From assembly GCA_963737285.1 (NCBI GenBank), contig CAVTRT010000003.1, positions 1,364,001 through 1,428,000 of the forward strand: 64,000 nt of DNA, written 5' to 3'. Below the pieces are notes generated by a model. The model was not told the DNA's origin, did not search any database, and worked only from the letters and a program-made list of their open reading frames with translations. Position 1 is the stretch's first letter; the number at the start of each line of letters is the position of its first letter. The position numbers were made by a program, and so were the translations under genes. This stretch comes from Trebonia sp963737285. Its GTDB lineage: Bacteria > Actinomycetota > Actinomycetes > Streptosporangiales > Streptosporangiaceae. Below are positions 27,625-36,970 of the stretch, piece after piece.

Positions 27625-29094
27625 TCACCCCGGCTTGGACCTTCGGGCCGGGTGGCGCCCGCCCCCATCACGGGCACCACCCGGTACTCTCGGTCCCCTC
27701 GGTGGCTGCGGCCTGACCGGTTCCATGCTCGCGTCCTGACCGTCGGCCGACCCGTCACCGCCATCGGCTCGTTCCCGCTCGATGCTGAGCCGCTCTGCCC
27801 CGTCAGCGGCAGTGATTGCACTCACTTCGGCGAGCCGCGCGGCGATTTGATCAAGTTCGCGTGCGGCAGCATCATCGATGACGCGCAGCCACCCGCCCTC
27901 GTACTCAATCCACCATGTATCGAGGTAGCGCGTCAGCCAGCCGTGGCCCTGCCTCAGCGGCGTGGCGTCGTCCCGGTCGATGGCCGCGTTCATTTGCGCA
28001 TGTGAGATCGCGAGCGGCCTGGACGTGGCGGGCGCATGCTCCTCTCCGGCGCTCATCCTTGCGTCACCTCCCCTGCTGGGGGCCGTGCTCCGGGCCACCG
28101 CTCTCAGGTGACCGCGGGAGCAGCCGAAGACTGGGTGCCCTGTCGTTCCGGCCTGCGGCTCCCGGCGCTTCCTGCGTTCCCGGCGCTGGCCGGTCAGTCC
28201 GTTCTGCCTGCTGGCCTGCTGCAACGTAAGGGATTGCTCGTGCCGGGCCGTGAGCTCGCGGGCCGCCTGGATCGGTCGCTCATCATCTGTGCCCGTAAGC
28301 GCGAGGCGCGTCGCGTAGGTCTCGCCGCTCTTGTCCTGTCCCGTCTGGCGCACGAGTGGCAAGCTGCGGAGCGCGAGCTCCCAATCCAGCGTGAGCGCGT
28401 CCACGGCCATCCCGGTCGCGTGCATGCCGTGCACGACGTGGAGCACTGTCCGGCGGTACGGGTCATGAATGTGCTGGTTATCCAGGATCTGGAGAATCTT
28501 GCGCATGCGGTCGCGTGGCAGCACCAAAAGCCCCGCCAGCGCCATCTCTTCGCGCTTCGCCTGCTCCGGGCTGTGGTAATCCGCGACGAGGTCCATGGAC
28601 GGTGGCACGTGGCCGATGGCTGAGACGTGCGCGTGCATTGCGGCGGCCACGTCCTGCATGTGCCGGGCGACGGTCGTCGCCTCCAGGCCCTCTGCCATGG
28701 CGACGCGCATGATCTGCCGGGAGTCGCTGTGCAGCAGCCTCGCCCTAGCGAGGATCGTCTCGGCGGTTTCCTGCACAGCCCGTGCCGCCCAGGCTTGGAT
28801 GACCATGCCGGCGTAGGCGATTCCGTGATGCGGGAACGGGCAGCCTGCGACGAGGTCGTCCAGGGCAGCTGGCGTCACGACCGGGCCAGCCTGGAGGAGG
28901 ATGGCCTTGCGCCACTCCCCCGTATCACGAGAGCGGCCAAACTCCCGCCGCGCCGCCAGGATCGCCTGGAACGTGCTTCTGTGCCGGAGATCTTCGAATT
29001 CCTCCGGGCGCATCCGCACCCAGGTCATCAGCCAGGGAGCGGCGATCATTGCGCCGAGCAGGGCGCGCTCGGCCCGACGCGTCAGCGCGTCCAT
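27625..29094 (-). CDS. DnaB-N-domain-like protein of a conjugative element
   Basis: A 489-residue frame with two copies of a DnaB-helicase-N-terminal-like helical module. Copy 1 spans about residues 5-95 (RRAERALLGAMIAAPWLM, FEDLRHRSTFQAIL); copy 2 spans about 180-260 (KREEMALAGLLVLPRDRM, HIHDPYRRTVLHVVHGMH). There is no RecA-like ATPase part. After residue 300 the sequence is low-complexity. A further domain then starts at MSAGEEHAPATS, with WWIEYEGGWLRVIDDAAARELDQIAARLAE, which may be a separate gene fused by an indel. Such proteins occur next to DUF4913 genes in actinomycete plasmids and ICEs. Confidence 0.65.
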   Translation of the reverse strand: MDALTRRAERALLGAMIAAPWLMTWVRMRPEEFEDLRHRSTFQAILAARREFGRSRDTGEWRKAILLQAGPVVTPAALDDLVAGCPFPHHGIAYAGMVIQAWAARAVQETAETILARARLLHSDSRQIMRVAMAEGLEATTVARHMQDVAAAMHAHVSAIGHVPPSMDLVADYHSPEQAKREEMALAGLLVLPRDRMRKILQILDNQHIHDPYRRTVLHVVHGMHATGMAVDALTLDWELALRSLPLVRQTGQDKSGETYATRLALTGTDDERPIQAARELTARHEQSLTLQQASRQNGLTGQRRERRKRREPQAGTTGHPVFGCSRGHLRAVARSTAPSRGGDARMSAGEEHAPATSRPLAISHAQMNAAIDRDDATPLRQGHGWLTRYLDTWWIEYEGGWLRVIDDAAARELDQIAARLAEVSAITAADGAERLSIERERADGGDGSADGQDASMEPVRPQPPRGPRVPGGARDGGGRHPARRSKPG

Positions 29095-30160
29095 GACCAG
29101 GCTCCGCCGCTAGCCGAGGTGTCCGGCGGCACGGCCGAGGAATGGTCAAGACTTGGGACCTGGACCCAGCCTCCGGCCGCAGGCGCCCACGCTGCCCCGT
29201 CCCGCGTTACCATCTCGCTGCCTGGCACGGCCACCGCCATGCCAGTGTCGAGCCACAGGGCAACCGCCTCGTGGCTGGCCCACCCGCCTGTGCCGCATGC
29301 CTGCCCGGCGGCCACGTCGAGCCCCGGGCACCCCGGCGAGCGGGTACCCGCCGCCCCACTCCTGGAGCAGGTCCCGGCCGATCCCGGACAGCTCGGCGGC
29401 GCCCCGGTGGCCGGTCCGGCAGCCGGCCGCGTACACCGTGGTGGCCGCCTGGATCACGGACCGCAGCTCGGCATGCCAGTACCGCGCGGCCTGCCCCGTG
29501 CCCGCCTGGCCGCCGGAGTAGATCTCCTCCCGCCACGCCCGCAGCGCCGACAGCTCCTCCACCAGCCCCGGGTGCAGGGCCCAGCACGTGTGGCTACGTT
29601 CGCGAGTAGTGACCGCGGTTGCTTGCCTCTTTGGACCGCTCTGCGTGAGGTCCAGCGGGGGTGAATGCTTGCGGGAACTGACCGCACTCAGAGGGTTAGA
29701 TCCAAGGCGCACCGACGAGAAGTGGGCCATCGGCCGAGGTTCTCGCCTCGCCGCGGCATCACAGCGAGGTGCGGTCGAAGCTGACGAACATCGATCTGGC
29801 TGAGATGGTGGGTGCGGTCGACGTCACGAACAAACGCGGTCGAGAGAACCAAACAAAATCACACGTGGGCAGCCGGTCCTCAACGGTCAGCTCGTAGCGG
29901 CCTGCCAGCCACCTCACCCACGCCCGCAGCCCGGCCCACTGGGCGATCAGCTGCCCGGGCGTCATGTCGTGCCACTCGCGCAAGGCCCCCGCCGGGCCGC
30001 CCTCGTCCAGGCCAGGGCCGACCCCATCGCCGGCCCGGTACCTCGCTGGCCGGATGACGACCGGGGTCCTCGGCCCACGCCGCAGTGCTCGTCGTACCCG
30101 CGCCGGCACCGGGCGGCTGCGCGCTGCCTGCCCGGCCGTCAGGCTCGTGGAGCGTGGCAT
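29082..30160 (-). pseudogene. DUF4913-like gene split by a 271-bp insertion and a frameshift
   Basis: The N-terminal part runs from the ATG at 30160 to about 29,868 (DMTPGQLIAQWAGLRAWVRWLAGRYELTVEDRLP). The reading resumes at 29,584 with CWALHPGLVEELSALRAWREEIY. Together they make the DUF4913 arrangement in which a 'pCW.lHp.lv.ELsaLraW' block follows the first. A 271-bp element (29,591-29,861) sits between them, flanked by CACGTG. A further one-base shift in a GGGG run near 29,325 separates GVPG from LDVAAGQACGTGGWASHEAV, the true C-terminus. DUF4913 genes belong to conjugative elements. Confidence 0.7.
29591..29861. mobile_element. 271-bp MITE-like insertion, 6-bp target duplication
   Basis: It is bounded by CACGTG at 29,585-29,590 and 29,862-29,867. 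The left end TGGCTACGTTCGCGAG and the right end (read inward TGATTTTGTTTGGTTC) share TG, GTT and GACC at matching offsets, an imperfect inverted repeat. The left end resembles the sequence before the IS1634-type remnant at 41,003 (TGGCTCACGTTCGCG). It encodes no full protein, only a short frame with SKLTNIDLAEMVGAVDV. It is probably a non-autonomous derivative moved by an IS1634-like transposase. Confidence 0.65.
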
Positions 30161-30171
30161 CGTCTTCCTCT

Positions 30172-30795
30172 CTACCCGTGCTGGACTGGCCCTCGCTGCC
30201 CGCCGGGGTCAGCCCACGGCGGGGGCGGCACCGCACGCCGCGGGCCGGGAGCTTGCCCGTGCTGCACCGGGCCTGCCGGCTGAGGGGGATGGCCGTACCC
30301 TGGGGCGGGCTGCACGACCTGGCGCTGCTGATGCGCTTGCCGCGGTCCCGCCGGGGCGGATTGCGGCTGTGCGGGCTGCTGTCGTGCTGCGCCCTGTCCG
30401 GGTGACATCACCCCCGGCTGAAGGCCAGGCTCCTGGCTTGCCTGGGGGCCGGCGGCGGGCGTCCGGGCGGCGGCCCAGTTGAGCTCCCGCTGCCGTGTCC
30501 AATCGGGCCCGAAGGCCATGGAGACCTCGTAGTCGCCGAGCAGTGCCCGCCCGATCACGCCGGCGGTGCCGCGTAGCGGTCGCATCGCGCCGAGGCGTAC
30601 CGCGGTCGCTGCCAGGGGCACCACTGCGATGGTCCCGGCAGCTGCCGAGGCACCCTGGAATGCCTCCAGCCTCCTGGCCTGCCATGCCGTGATCAGCCAG
30701 TCCACCGGCCTGCCCTGCGCGATCGGCCAGGCGATGAGCCGGTACAGCTCCTGCCGCGGGCCGCGGGTGAACACGTTCAGGGGCATCCGCTGCAC
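30172..30795 (-). pseudogene. Conjugative-element membrane protein, 5' end lost
   Basis: The frame begins inside a protein (DGRDLVQRMPLNVFTRGPRQELYR continues upstream of the ATG). It has a hydrophobic span (AAAGTIAVVPLAATAVRL) and a DYEVSMAFGPDW region, then a 100-residue Pro/Gln/Gly-rich tail. The upstream sequence belongs to the inserted recombinase unit, so the N-terminus was probably removed by it. It lies 11 bases before the DUF4913 start and is therefore part of the same transfer module. I do not name the family. Confidence 0.5.
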
Positions 30796-31025
30796 CAGGT
30801 CCCGCCCGTCGGCTGGATGGCTGGTTTTGTTCGTGTGTAGCGGGATCTGGCCGCAATTTGATGATCGGTTCGGCAGCGGTTAGTTCTTGGCGGTGAGCAG
30901 GACGCGCTTGCGGAGGAGCGGGAGTCCTGCACGGCCGAACATCTGGCGCTTGACCATTTTTAAAGTTACGTGGAATCCGGCGGGTAGCCTTCCTCGCTGG
31001 TACGTTCACGGGACTTGGGGATAGC

Positions 31026-32084
31026 TTGAGCGGGTCGATGGTGCTGTCGGAGAAGTGGCCTGTGCTGGGCAGGCACGAGCAGGCGCTGGCGTGGCTGCAG
31101 GTGTGGGCGGACCTGGGGCGGGCGCCGAGGACGATCGATGCCTACGGGCGCGGGCTGTCGGAGTTCCTGCTGGTGTGCGAGCGGCAGGGCGTCGATCCGG
31201 TGGAGGCGAGCAGGGCCGATGTCGCCGTGTTCGTGCGGGAGCTGACGTCGCGGCCGAGCCTGCGGGGCGCGAACGTGGTGGCGATCGACTCGGGGTCTGG
31301 GCTGGCGAATGCGACGATCCAGCAGCGACTGGTGCCGGTGCGGCTGTTCTACGACTTCCTGATGGAGGAGGGGCTTCGCCAGTCGAACCCGGTAGGCCGG
31401 GGCCGCTATACCCCTGGGCGCCGGGCCGGAGCTGGCGTGCAGCGTGGCCTGGTGCCGCGACTTACGAAGCTGCCATGGATTCCCGGTGAGGAGGAGTGGC
31501 TTCGGCTGCTGGAGGCGGCCCGCGGCGAGCCGGTCCGGAACCGGGTGATGCTGGCCCTGGCCTACGATGCGGCGCTGCGCCGGGAGGAGCTGTGCTCGCT
31601 GCGTACCGACGATATCGATCCTGGCCGCCGCATGCTGCGGATCCGGGCGGAGACGACGAAGAACCGGCTGGAGCGGATGGTGCCGTACTCGGCCTCGACG
31701 GGGGCGCTCCTGCAGGAGTACCTCGTTCACCGGGCGGGGATCAGCCGGGCGAGGGGGCCGCTGTTCCTGTCGGAGTCGCGGCGCAACCACGCGCAGCCGC
31801 TGACCCTGTGGACCTGGTCGAAGGTGGTCCGGCGGATCGCGGTGGACTCCGGCGTCGAGCGGTTCTCGACGCACACAACCAGGCACCTGTGCCTGACGGA
31901 CCTGGCCAGGATGGGCTGGGAGGTGCACGCGATCGCCGCGTTCGCCGGGCACAGGCATACGGACTCGACGCTGCGGTATATCCACCTGTCGGGCCGGGAC
32001 CTGGCCGACAAGCTCGCCCGCGGCATGGAGCACGTCCACGCCTGGCGGGTCCAGGCGCTGGCAGGCATGGCGGAGGGCAAGTGA
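31026..32084 (+). CDS. Tyrosine recombinase A of a two-recombinase unit
   Basis: A 352-residue recombinase. The N-terminal SAM-like core-binding domain (PRTIDAYGRGLSEFLLVCE) precedes the catalytic half: Arg in ALRREELCSLR, HTTR box HTTRHLCLTDLAR, GHRHTDSTLRYIHLS with the Tyr nucleophile. A TTG at 31026 or the ATG at 31038 starts it. The stop overlaps the next recombinase start (GTGATG). Its size and pairing recall TnpA of Tn554-like elements, which work with TnpB and TnpC. Confidence 0.9.
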   Translation: MSGSMVLSEKWPVLGRHEQALAWLQVWADLGRAPRTIDAYGRGLSEFLLVCERQGVDPVEASRADVAVFVRELTSRPSLRGANVVAIDSGSGLANATIQQRLVPVRLFYDFLMEEGLRQSNPVGRGRYTPGRRAGAGVQRGLVPRLTKLPWIPGEEEWLRLLEAARGEPVRNRVMLALAYDAALRREELCSLRTDDIDPGRRMLRIRAETTKNRLERMVPYSASTGALLQEYLVHRAGISRARGPLFLSESRRNHAQPLTLWTWSKVVRRIAVDSGVERFSTHTTRHLCLTDLARMGWEVHAIAAFAGHRHTDSTLRYIHLSGRDLADKLARGMEHVHAWRVQALAGMAEGK

Positions 32085-34405
32085 TGCCCGTTCTTTCCCC
32101 GGCTGGCGAGCCGGAGCGGCCTGGCCGCTGGCGGTGGCCGGTCGATCCGGCCCGCTACGACATCACGCCCGCGCTCCGGGACGCCGAGAGGGACGGCATC
32201 ATCGAGCTTGGCGCCAGCGGGCTGCGCCGCCTGGCCCGGCATGATCCTGCGGCCCGGGGATGGAGGCAGGTCCGGCGGCTGCTGAGGCCGCTTGACGATG
32301 CCAGCGCCGCCCTGCAGGTGCAGCTCACCCATCACCGCCGCCGGGCGATGCTGGACGCAACTGCCGTCGTGCTGCTGAGGTGCGCCGAGACTGGCCGGTC
32401 CTACTGGTCCTGGGACGAGGAGGAGTGGGCTGGCCTCCTCGGGCAGGACCAGCAGGGCTTCCGCAAGGCGGCTTCCGGCTGGGCCGATGATGCCGTTCGC
32501 CCGTATCTCGCCGCGCACGCCTTCCTGCTCGCCGGCTTCACCGCCTTCTACCGGCTGGGCAGCTTCAGCCGCCTGACCCTGGCCCGGAACGTCTTCGGCC
32601 GCGACCGCGTGGATGTCGAGATCGCGCGCATCCGCGCGGTCCTGGCCGGGTGGGGCTACCAGCTCGGCCGCGACGACGACCCGATGCTGCCGATGGTCGC
32701 CTGCCAGATGCTCCTGCTCAACCGCAGCCCGCACCTGGAGGACCTGGGCACCGGGCTGTTCGAGCAGGCCCGCCGCGGCCGGCTCCTGCCCGCAGCCAGG
32801 GGAAACACGCTGCACGCCATGCAGCGCGCCGTCGCCGAGCTGGGCTTCTGCGACCCGCCGCAGCGGCTGACGGGCCGCCACTCGCCTAGAGCAACCGGAG
32901 GCTCGCCCGCGTGGGCGCAATGGGTGGAGCGCTGGCACGATACATCCACGCTCTCGCCCCGCGCCCGTGGAAACGTCCGGACCACGCTGCTGAAGGCAGG
33001 CCGGTGGATCGAGGCCGAGCATCCGCAGGCCGCTGACCCTGCCGGCTGGACCAGGCAGACCTGCGCCGCCTGGGTCGCGGAGGTCGACCGGATGCAGGTC
33101 GGCGACTTCGCCCAGCGCACCGCCGGGCTGGGAGACCGGGCGGGCAAGCCGCTGGAGGCGTCGACCAAGGCCGGGCACATCGCAGCGCTCCGCACGTTCT
33201 TCGGCGACCTGCACGAGTGGGAGTGGCTGCCGCGGCGGTTTGATCCCCAGCGCGCCCTGGGCACCCCGGGCAGCATCGCGGGCCTCGTCGGCCCGAACCC
33301 GCGGGTGATCGCCGACGAGGTCTGGGCGAAGCTCATGTGGGCCGGGCTGAACCTCGCCGAGGCCGACCTCCCGCAGTCCCAGGCCGGGAGGTTCTACCCG
33401 CTGGAGCTGGTCCGCGCCATCACGATGGCCTGGCTATTCTCCGGCCAGCGCAGCGACGAGATCGCCCGACTGCGGGTGGGCTGCATCCGCTGGCAGCACG
33501 ACGGGGGTGCCATCCCCGGCGACTCCCGGCAGGTCCTGGCCCGGGAGGCGGTCTGCCTGCTGGACGTCCCCACCCACAAGACCGGGACCGCGTTCACCAA
33601 GCCCGTCGACCCGGTCCTCGGCCAGGCCATCGACATCTGGCAGGCCCTGCGCCCGGCCCAGCCGAAGCTCACCGACCGCCGCACCGGCGAGCGGGCCGAC
33701 ATGCTGTTCGCCGTCCGGGCGCGGAAGGTCTCCACGTCCTACATCAACAACACGGTCATCCCGCTGCTCTGCCGCAAGGCTGGCGTCCCGGCCGCCGACG
33801 TCCGTGGGAACATCACCAGCCACCGGGCCAGATCGACCATCGCCAGCCAGCTCTACAACGCCAAGGAGCCGATGACCCTGTTCGAGCTGCAGGCCTGGCT
33901 CGGCCACCGCTCCCCGCAGTCCACCCAGTTCTACGCGAAGATCAGCCCCGCCACCCTGACCCGCGCCTACGACGACGCCGGGTACTTCTCCCGCAACGTC
34001 CGCACCATCGAGGTCCTCGTCGACCGCGACGCCATCACCTCCGGCGCCGCAGCGGCCGGCGACCCCTGGCAGCACTACGACCTCGGCCACGGCTACTGCG
34101 CCTACACGTTCTTCGAGCAGTGCCAGCACCGCATGGCCTGCGCCAAGTGCGACTTCTACACGCCCAAGGACTCCTCTAAGGCCCAGCTGCTGGAGGCCAA
34201 GGACAACCTCCAGCGCATGCTCGCGGCCATCCCGCTCACCGACGACGAGCGCGGCGCCGTCGATGACGGCCAGGCCGTCCTCGACAAGCTCCTGGAACGC
34301 CTCGCGGACGTCCCCACCCCAGCTGGCCCAACACCCCGCCAGATCGGCGCCCCAGCGCAGGCAACGCTGCTGCCGGTCATCGAGGTCAGCAAGAAGCCCA
34401 GGTAA
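32084..34405 (+). CDS. Tyrosine recombinase B (large, Cys-rich tail)
   Basis: A 773-residue recombinase. About 430 residues of helical N-terminal region are followed by a catalytic domain with GQRSDEIARLRVGCI, HRARSTIASQLY (HxxR) and GHRSPQSTQFYAKIS (Tyr). A Cys-rich module follows near residue 680 (GYCAYTFFEQCQHRMACAKC) and then a helical tail. The ATG at 32084 overlaps the recombinase A stop. The Cys pattern parallels the recombinase at the left edge of the window. It looks intact, with no cargo between it and the next minus-strand gene. Confidence 0.88.
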   Translation: MPVLSPAGEPERPGRWRWPVDPARYDITPALRDAERDGIIELGASGLRRLARHDPAARGWRQVRRLLRPLDDASAALQVQLTHHRRRAMLDATAVVLLRCAETGRSYWSWDEEEWAGLLGQDQQGFRKAASGWADDAVRPYLAAHAFLLAGFTAFYRLGSFSRLTLARNVFGRDRVDVEIARIRAVLAGWGYQLGRDDDPMLPMVACQMLLLNRSPHLEDLGTGLFEQARRGRLLPAARGNTLHAMQRAVAELGFCDPPQRLTGRHSPRATGGSPAWAQWVERWHDTSTLSPRARGNVRTTLLKAGRWIEAEHPQAADPAGWTRQTCAAWVAEVDRMQVGDFAQRTAGLGDRAGKPLEASTKAGHIAALRTFFGDLHEWEWLPRRFDPQRALGTPGSIAGLVGPNPRVIADEVWAKLMWAGLNLAEADLPQSQAGRFYPLELVRAITMAWLFSGQRSDEIARLRVGCIRWQHDGGAIPGDSRQVLAREAVCLLDVPTHKTGTAFTKPVDPVLGQAIDIWQALRPAQPKLTDRRTGERADMLFAVRARKVSTSYINNTVIPLLCRKAGVPAADVRGNITSHRARSTIASQLYNAKEPMTLFELQAWLGHRSPQSTQFYAKISPATLTRAYDDAGYFSRNVRTIEVLVDRDAITSGAAAAGDPWQHYDLGHGYCAYTFFEQCQHRMACAKCDFYTPKDSSKAQLLEAKDNLQRMLAAIPLTDDERGAVDDGQAVLDKLLERLADVPTPAGPTPRQIGAPAQATLLPVIEVSKKPR

Positions 34406-34930
34406 TCAGGCTCGGGCCTTGCGGCCCAGCGGGTGCCGGACAAAACCGGGAACCGCCTCGCCGATGCTGTTCTCGTCAAGGCCGTTGGCAACATGGAATC
34501 GGCCGCTGCCGAAGGTGAACTCCACAGCGACGGAACCGTTCGCCAGGTCGTGACCTGGCGAACGCCACTCCAGCAGGGCAACCTCGCGAAGCTCCTGGAC
34601 GACGAACCTGCCGATCCGGTCGTCAGCGAAGGACCACTCAGGCGTCAGCCCCAGCCCGTCCCATCCCGTGACCACTGCTGAGGTGTCGATCGTGTTCCAG
34701 CCGATCGACAGCTCATCGAGCTTCCAGTGGCAGAGTTCCACCTGCACGCCGTCGAAGTCGAGGACAACCGGGCAGTCCGCGAACCACTCCCCGCTCTCGG
34801 CAAAGCGCACGAGCGCATTCGCGGTCAAGCGGCGCCCGCCCAGCGCCGCCAGCTGAGTTCCATGCTCCTCCCGGATCGCGTCGATCCCCACCAGGAACGC
34901 CGGGTCAAAGCCGGAGATGCCCATCCTCAC
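34406..34930 (-). CDS. Unknown acidic protein, possible immunity/defence cargo
   Basis: A 174-residue acidic protein (MRMGISGFDPAFLVGIDAIREEHG; SFADDRIGRFVVQELREVALLEW). The frame starts at the GTG at 34930, or the ATG at 34924, and overlaps the last codons of the ISL3 transposase. It converges with recombinase B. The DFDGVQVELCHWKLDELSIGW core has the strand-rich look of small immunity proteins. I do not recognise the family. Confidence 0.5.
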   Translation of the reverse strand: MRMGISGFDPAFLVGIDAIREEHGTQLAALGGRRLTANALVRFAESGEWFADCPVVLDFDGVQVELCHWKLDELSIGWNTIDTSAVVTGWDGLGLTPEWSFADDRIGRFVVQELREVALLEWRSPGHDLANGSVAVEFTFGSGRFHVANGLDENSIGEAVPGFVRHPLGRKARA

Positions 34931-36567
34931 GACAGGATTCTCGCGATCTCACCGTGAGAACGCCAGTCAGTTCCGGCTGCCTGAAAGGACTTGACAAACT
35001 GATTCCACAGAATGATGTGGTTGACGCGTCCCTCGACGGGGCCGGAGTTCCAGGGCATGGTCAGGCCGTTGGTGACGGCGTCGAGGTCTTGCTCGAGTCC
35101 CTTGGCGAAGGAGGAGATGCCTGGCAGGCCGGCGTCGCGGGCGCCGGCGATCCATTGCGGGAGATCCTGGCCGGTGAGCTGGGTGATCATGACGGCGAAC
35201 GCGCGGACCTGCTCAGAGGCTGCCTGCAGCTCGGGGCAGCGGTCCAGCACGGCCTTGAGCCGGGGCCGGTCGTCGTCGGTGAGGGAGTCGGGGTGGCGGG
35301 TGAGCCAGCCGGTGACGTCCCGGACGGTCGGCGGTGCCTGCGGCAGCGACTCCCTGGCGGGCTGGTGCTTGCTGAGGTAGTCGCGGACGACGGGGTAGCT
35401 GCCCGTGTAGCCAAGCTCCCTGATCTCGCGGAAGAGCCGGGTCATGCTGCCGTGCCCCTGGCCGGCGTGCTGGTCTAGGTAGGGCTTGAACGGGTCCAGC
35501 TTGCTGGGGCGGGGTGCCTGCCAGCGGCCGTCGGCGAGCTCCTGCCAGGTGGCGGCGCGGGCGTAGCGCTGGACGGTGTGCAGTCCCCAGCCCAGGTGGC
35601 GGGCGATCTCCCGCAGGCCGTGCCCCTGGTCCAGCAGCTCGTGCACGGTCGCGTGGTGCCGGCGGGCGCGGTCGGCGTACTTCCCGGCCGGGTCCGGCGC
35701 GGCGTGCGCCGGCTCCGCGGCCGGCATCAGCTCCTCGCCAGCGGCGGGCACGGGATAGGGCTCGGCGAGGCAGGAGCGGTGGGCGGCGACGCACTTCTCG
35801 ACGGCCTTGGCGAGGTTCTGCCACAGGTGGAACCGGTCGGCGACCTGGATCGCGTCCGGCGCCCCGGCGGTGGCGCCGCTGGCGTAGGCGCCGGCCCGGT
35901 CCCGGCAGATGACCTGCACGCCGGGATGGGCGGCCAGCCAGTCCGCGAGCGGCTGGGCGTCGCGGCCTTCCAGCAGGTCAAGCGGGGCGCCGGTCTGGCA
36001 GTCGATGATGACGGTGCCGTAGTTCTGCCCGCGCCTGATGGCGAAGTCGTCCACCCCGACGACCCGCGGTTCGGGCGCCACCGGGTCCGGGGCGGCCATG
36101 ACGAGCCGCAGCAGCACCTGCCGGCTCGCCGGCGCGCCCACGATCGCGGCGAGCCGGGATGCCGCCCGGCCGGCCAGCGCGACCGCGATGTCCCGCAGCA
36201 CGCCCGCCAGCAGGGCGGTCTTCCGCGCGTACCGGGTGGTCAGGCCCGTGACCTGCTCGGCGAACGTCTTGCGCTTGCATTCCGGCCAGGCGCAGAAGAA
36301 CCGGCGGGCGGTCAGCCGGATCATCACCCGGCGCCCGCCGATGGCGGCATCGGCCAGCCGCCTTGAGTAGCGACTGTGCACCCGGCCCGACTCCATGCCG
36401 CACGCCGGGCACGCCGCCGCGCCCGCCCGCGCCCTGGCCAGCACGCACACCAGCCCGGCCGCCACCACGACCCCCTCGACGATCACCCCGGCCAGGTGCG
36501 GCAGGAGGATTCCCAGCTCAACGGCACCCGGGCATGACAAGTACCCGTCATCTTGCGACAATGACAC
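34927..36567 (-). mobile_element. ISL3-family transposase with altered C-terminus
   Basis: An N-terminal zinc finger (CPACGMESGRVHSRYSRRLAD, then FFCAWPECKRKTFAEQV) precedes the DDE domain: VVGVDDFAIRRGQNYGT, IICRDRAGAYASGA and the late Glu in NSGPVEGRVNH. An internal HTH is present (HGLREIARHLGWGLHTVQRY). After GPVEGRVNHI the usual K-RQM-GRA-F-LLRKRVLL end is replaced by 30 unrelated residues, so the 3' part was deleted or replaced. The GTG at 36567 is chosen because the family starts shortly before the PHLAG helix; a longer frame reaches 36,639. I could not define the IS ends. Confidence 0.82.
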
Positions 36568-36639
36568 TCGGACTCCTGGAAGAACGGCAGGCTTAGACAA
36601 CCGCTGGACTACCAGGAGTCCCTTCACTTCACATGGCAA

Positions 36640-36792
36640 ACACGCCGATCACGCGCAACCCCGAACGGCCTGCCCATGCCATGGAGCTCTGGAGCCGTCG
36701 AGGGAAACGTCAGCCGCCTCAAGACGCGGAAGGCAAATGCACGGCCACGCCAGCTTCGAGCTCCTCCGCCAGCGAGTGCTCCTCGTGACCTG
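36640..36792 (+). pseudogene. 3' remnant of another ISL3 transposase, opposite strand
   Basis: In two frames the plus strand reads MPWSSGAVEGNVSRLKT and then RQMHGHASFELLRQRVLLVT before a stop at about 36,790. This is the conserved C-terminus of ISL3 transposases, with a one-base shift between the parts. It abuts the start of the minus-strand ISL3 copy. The following 150 bases hold nothing else that I recognise. Confidence 0.6.
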
Positions 36793-36970
36793 ATCAGGCC
36801 GGGCCGAGACGATCACGAAATTGGGGCCAGATCCCAGAACTCACGAACGAAGCCAGTTGCGGAAGCTGACGCCAGACAGATCCTTTGCTAGCTCTCGACG
36901 GGCCACCGGACTCCGTGGCGCTTCGGACTGCGCGTAGGCAACCGGCCATAAGCGCTTGAGGCTAACTTGC

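Noticed and set aside
31727..33214. 495-codon minus-strand frame
   Set aside because: Antisense to the recombinase pair; composition is a mirror of codon bias.
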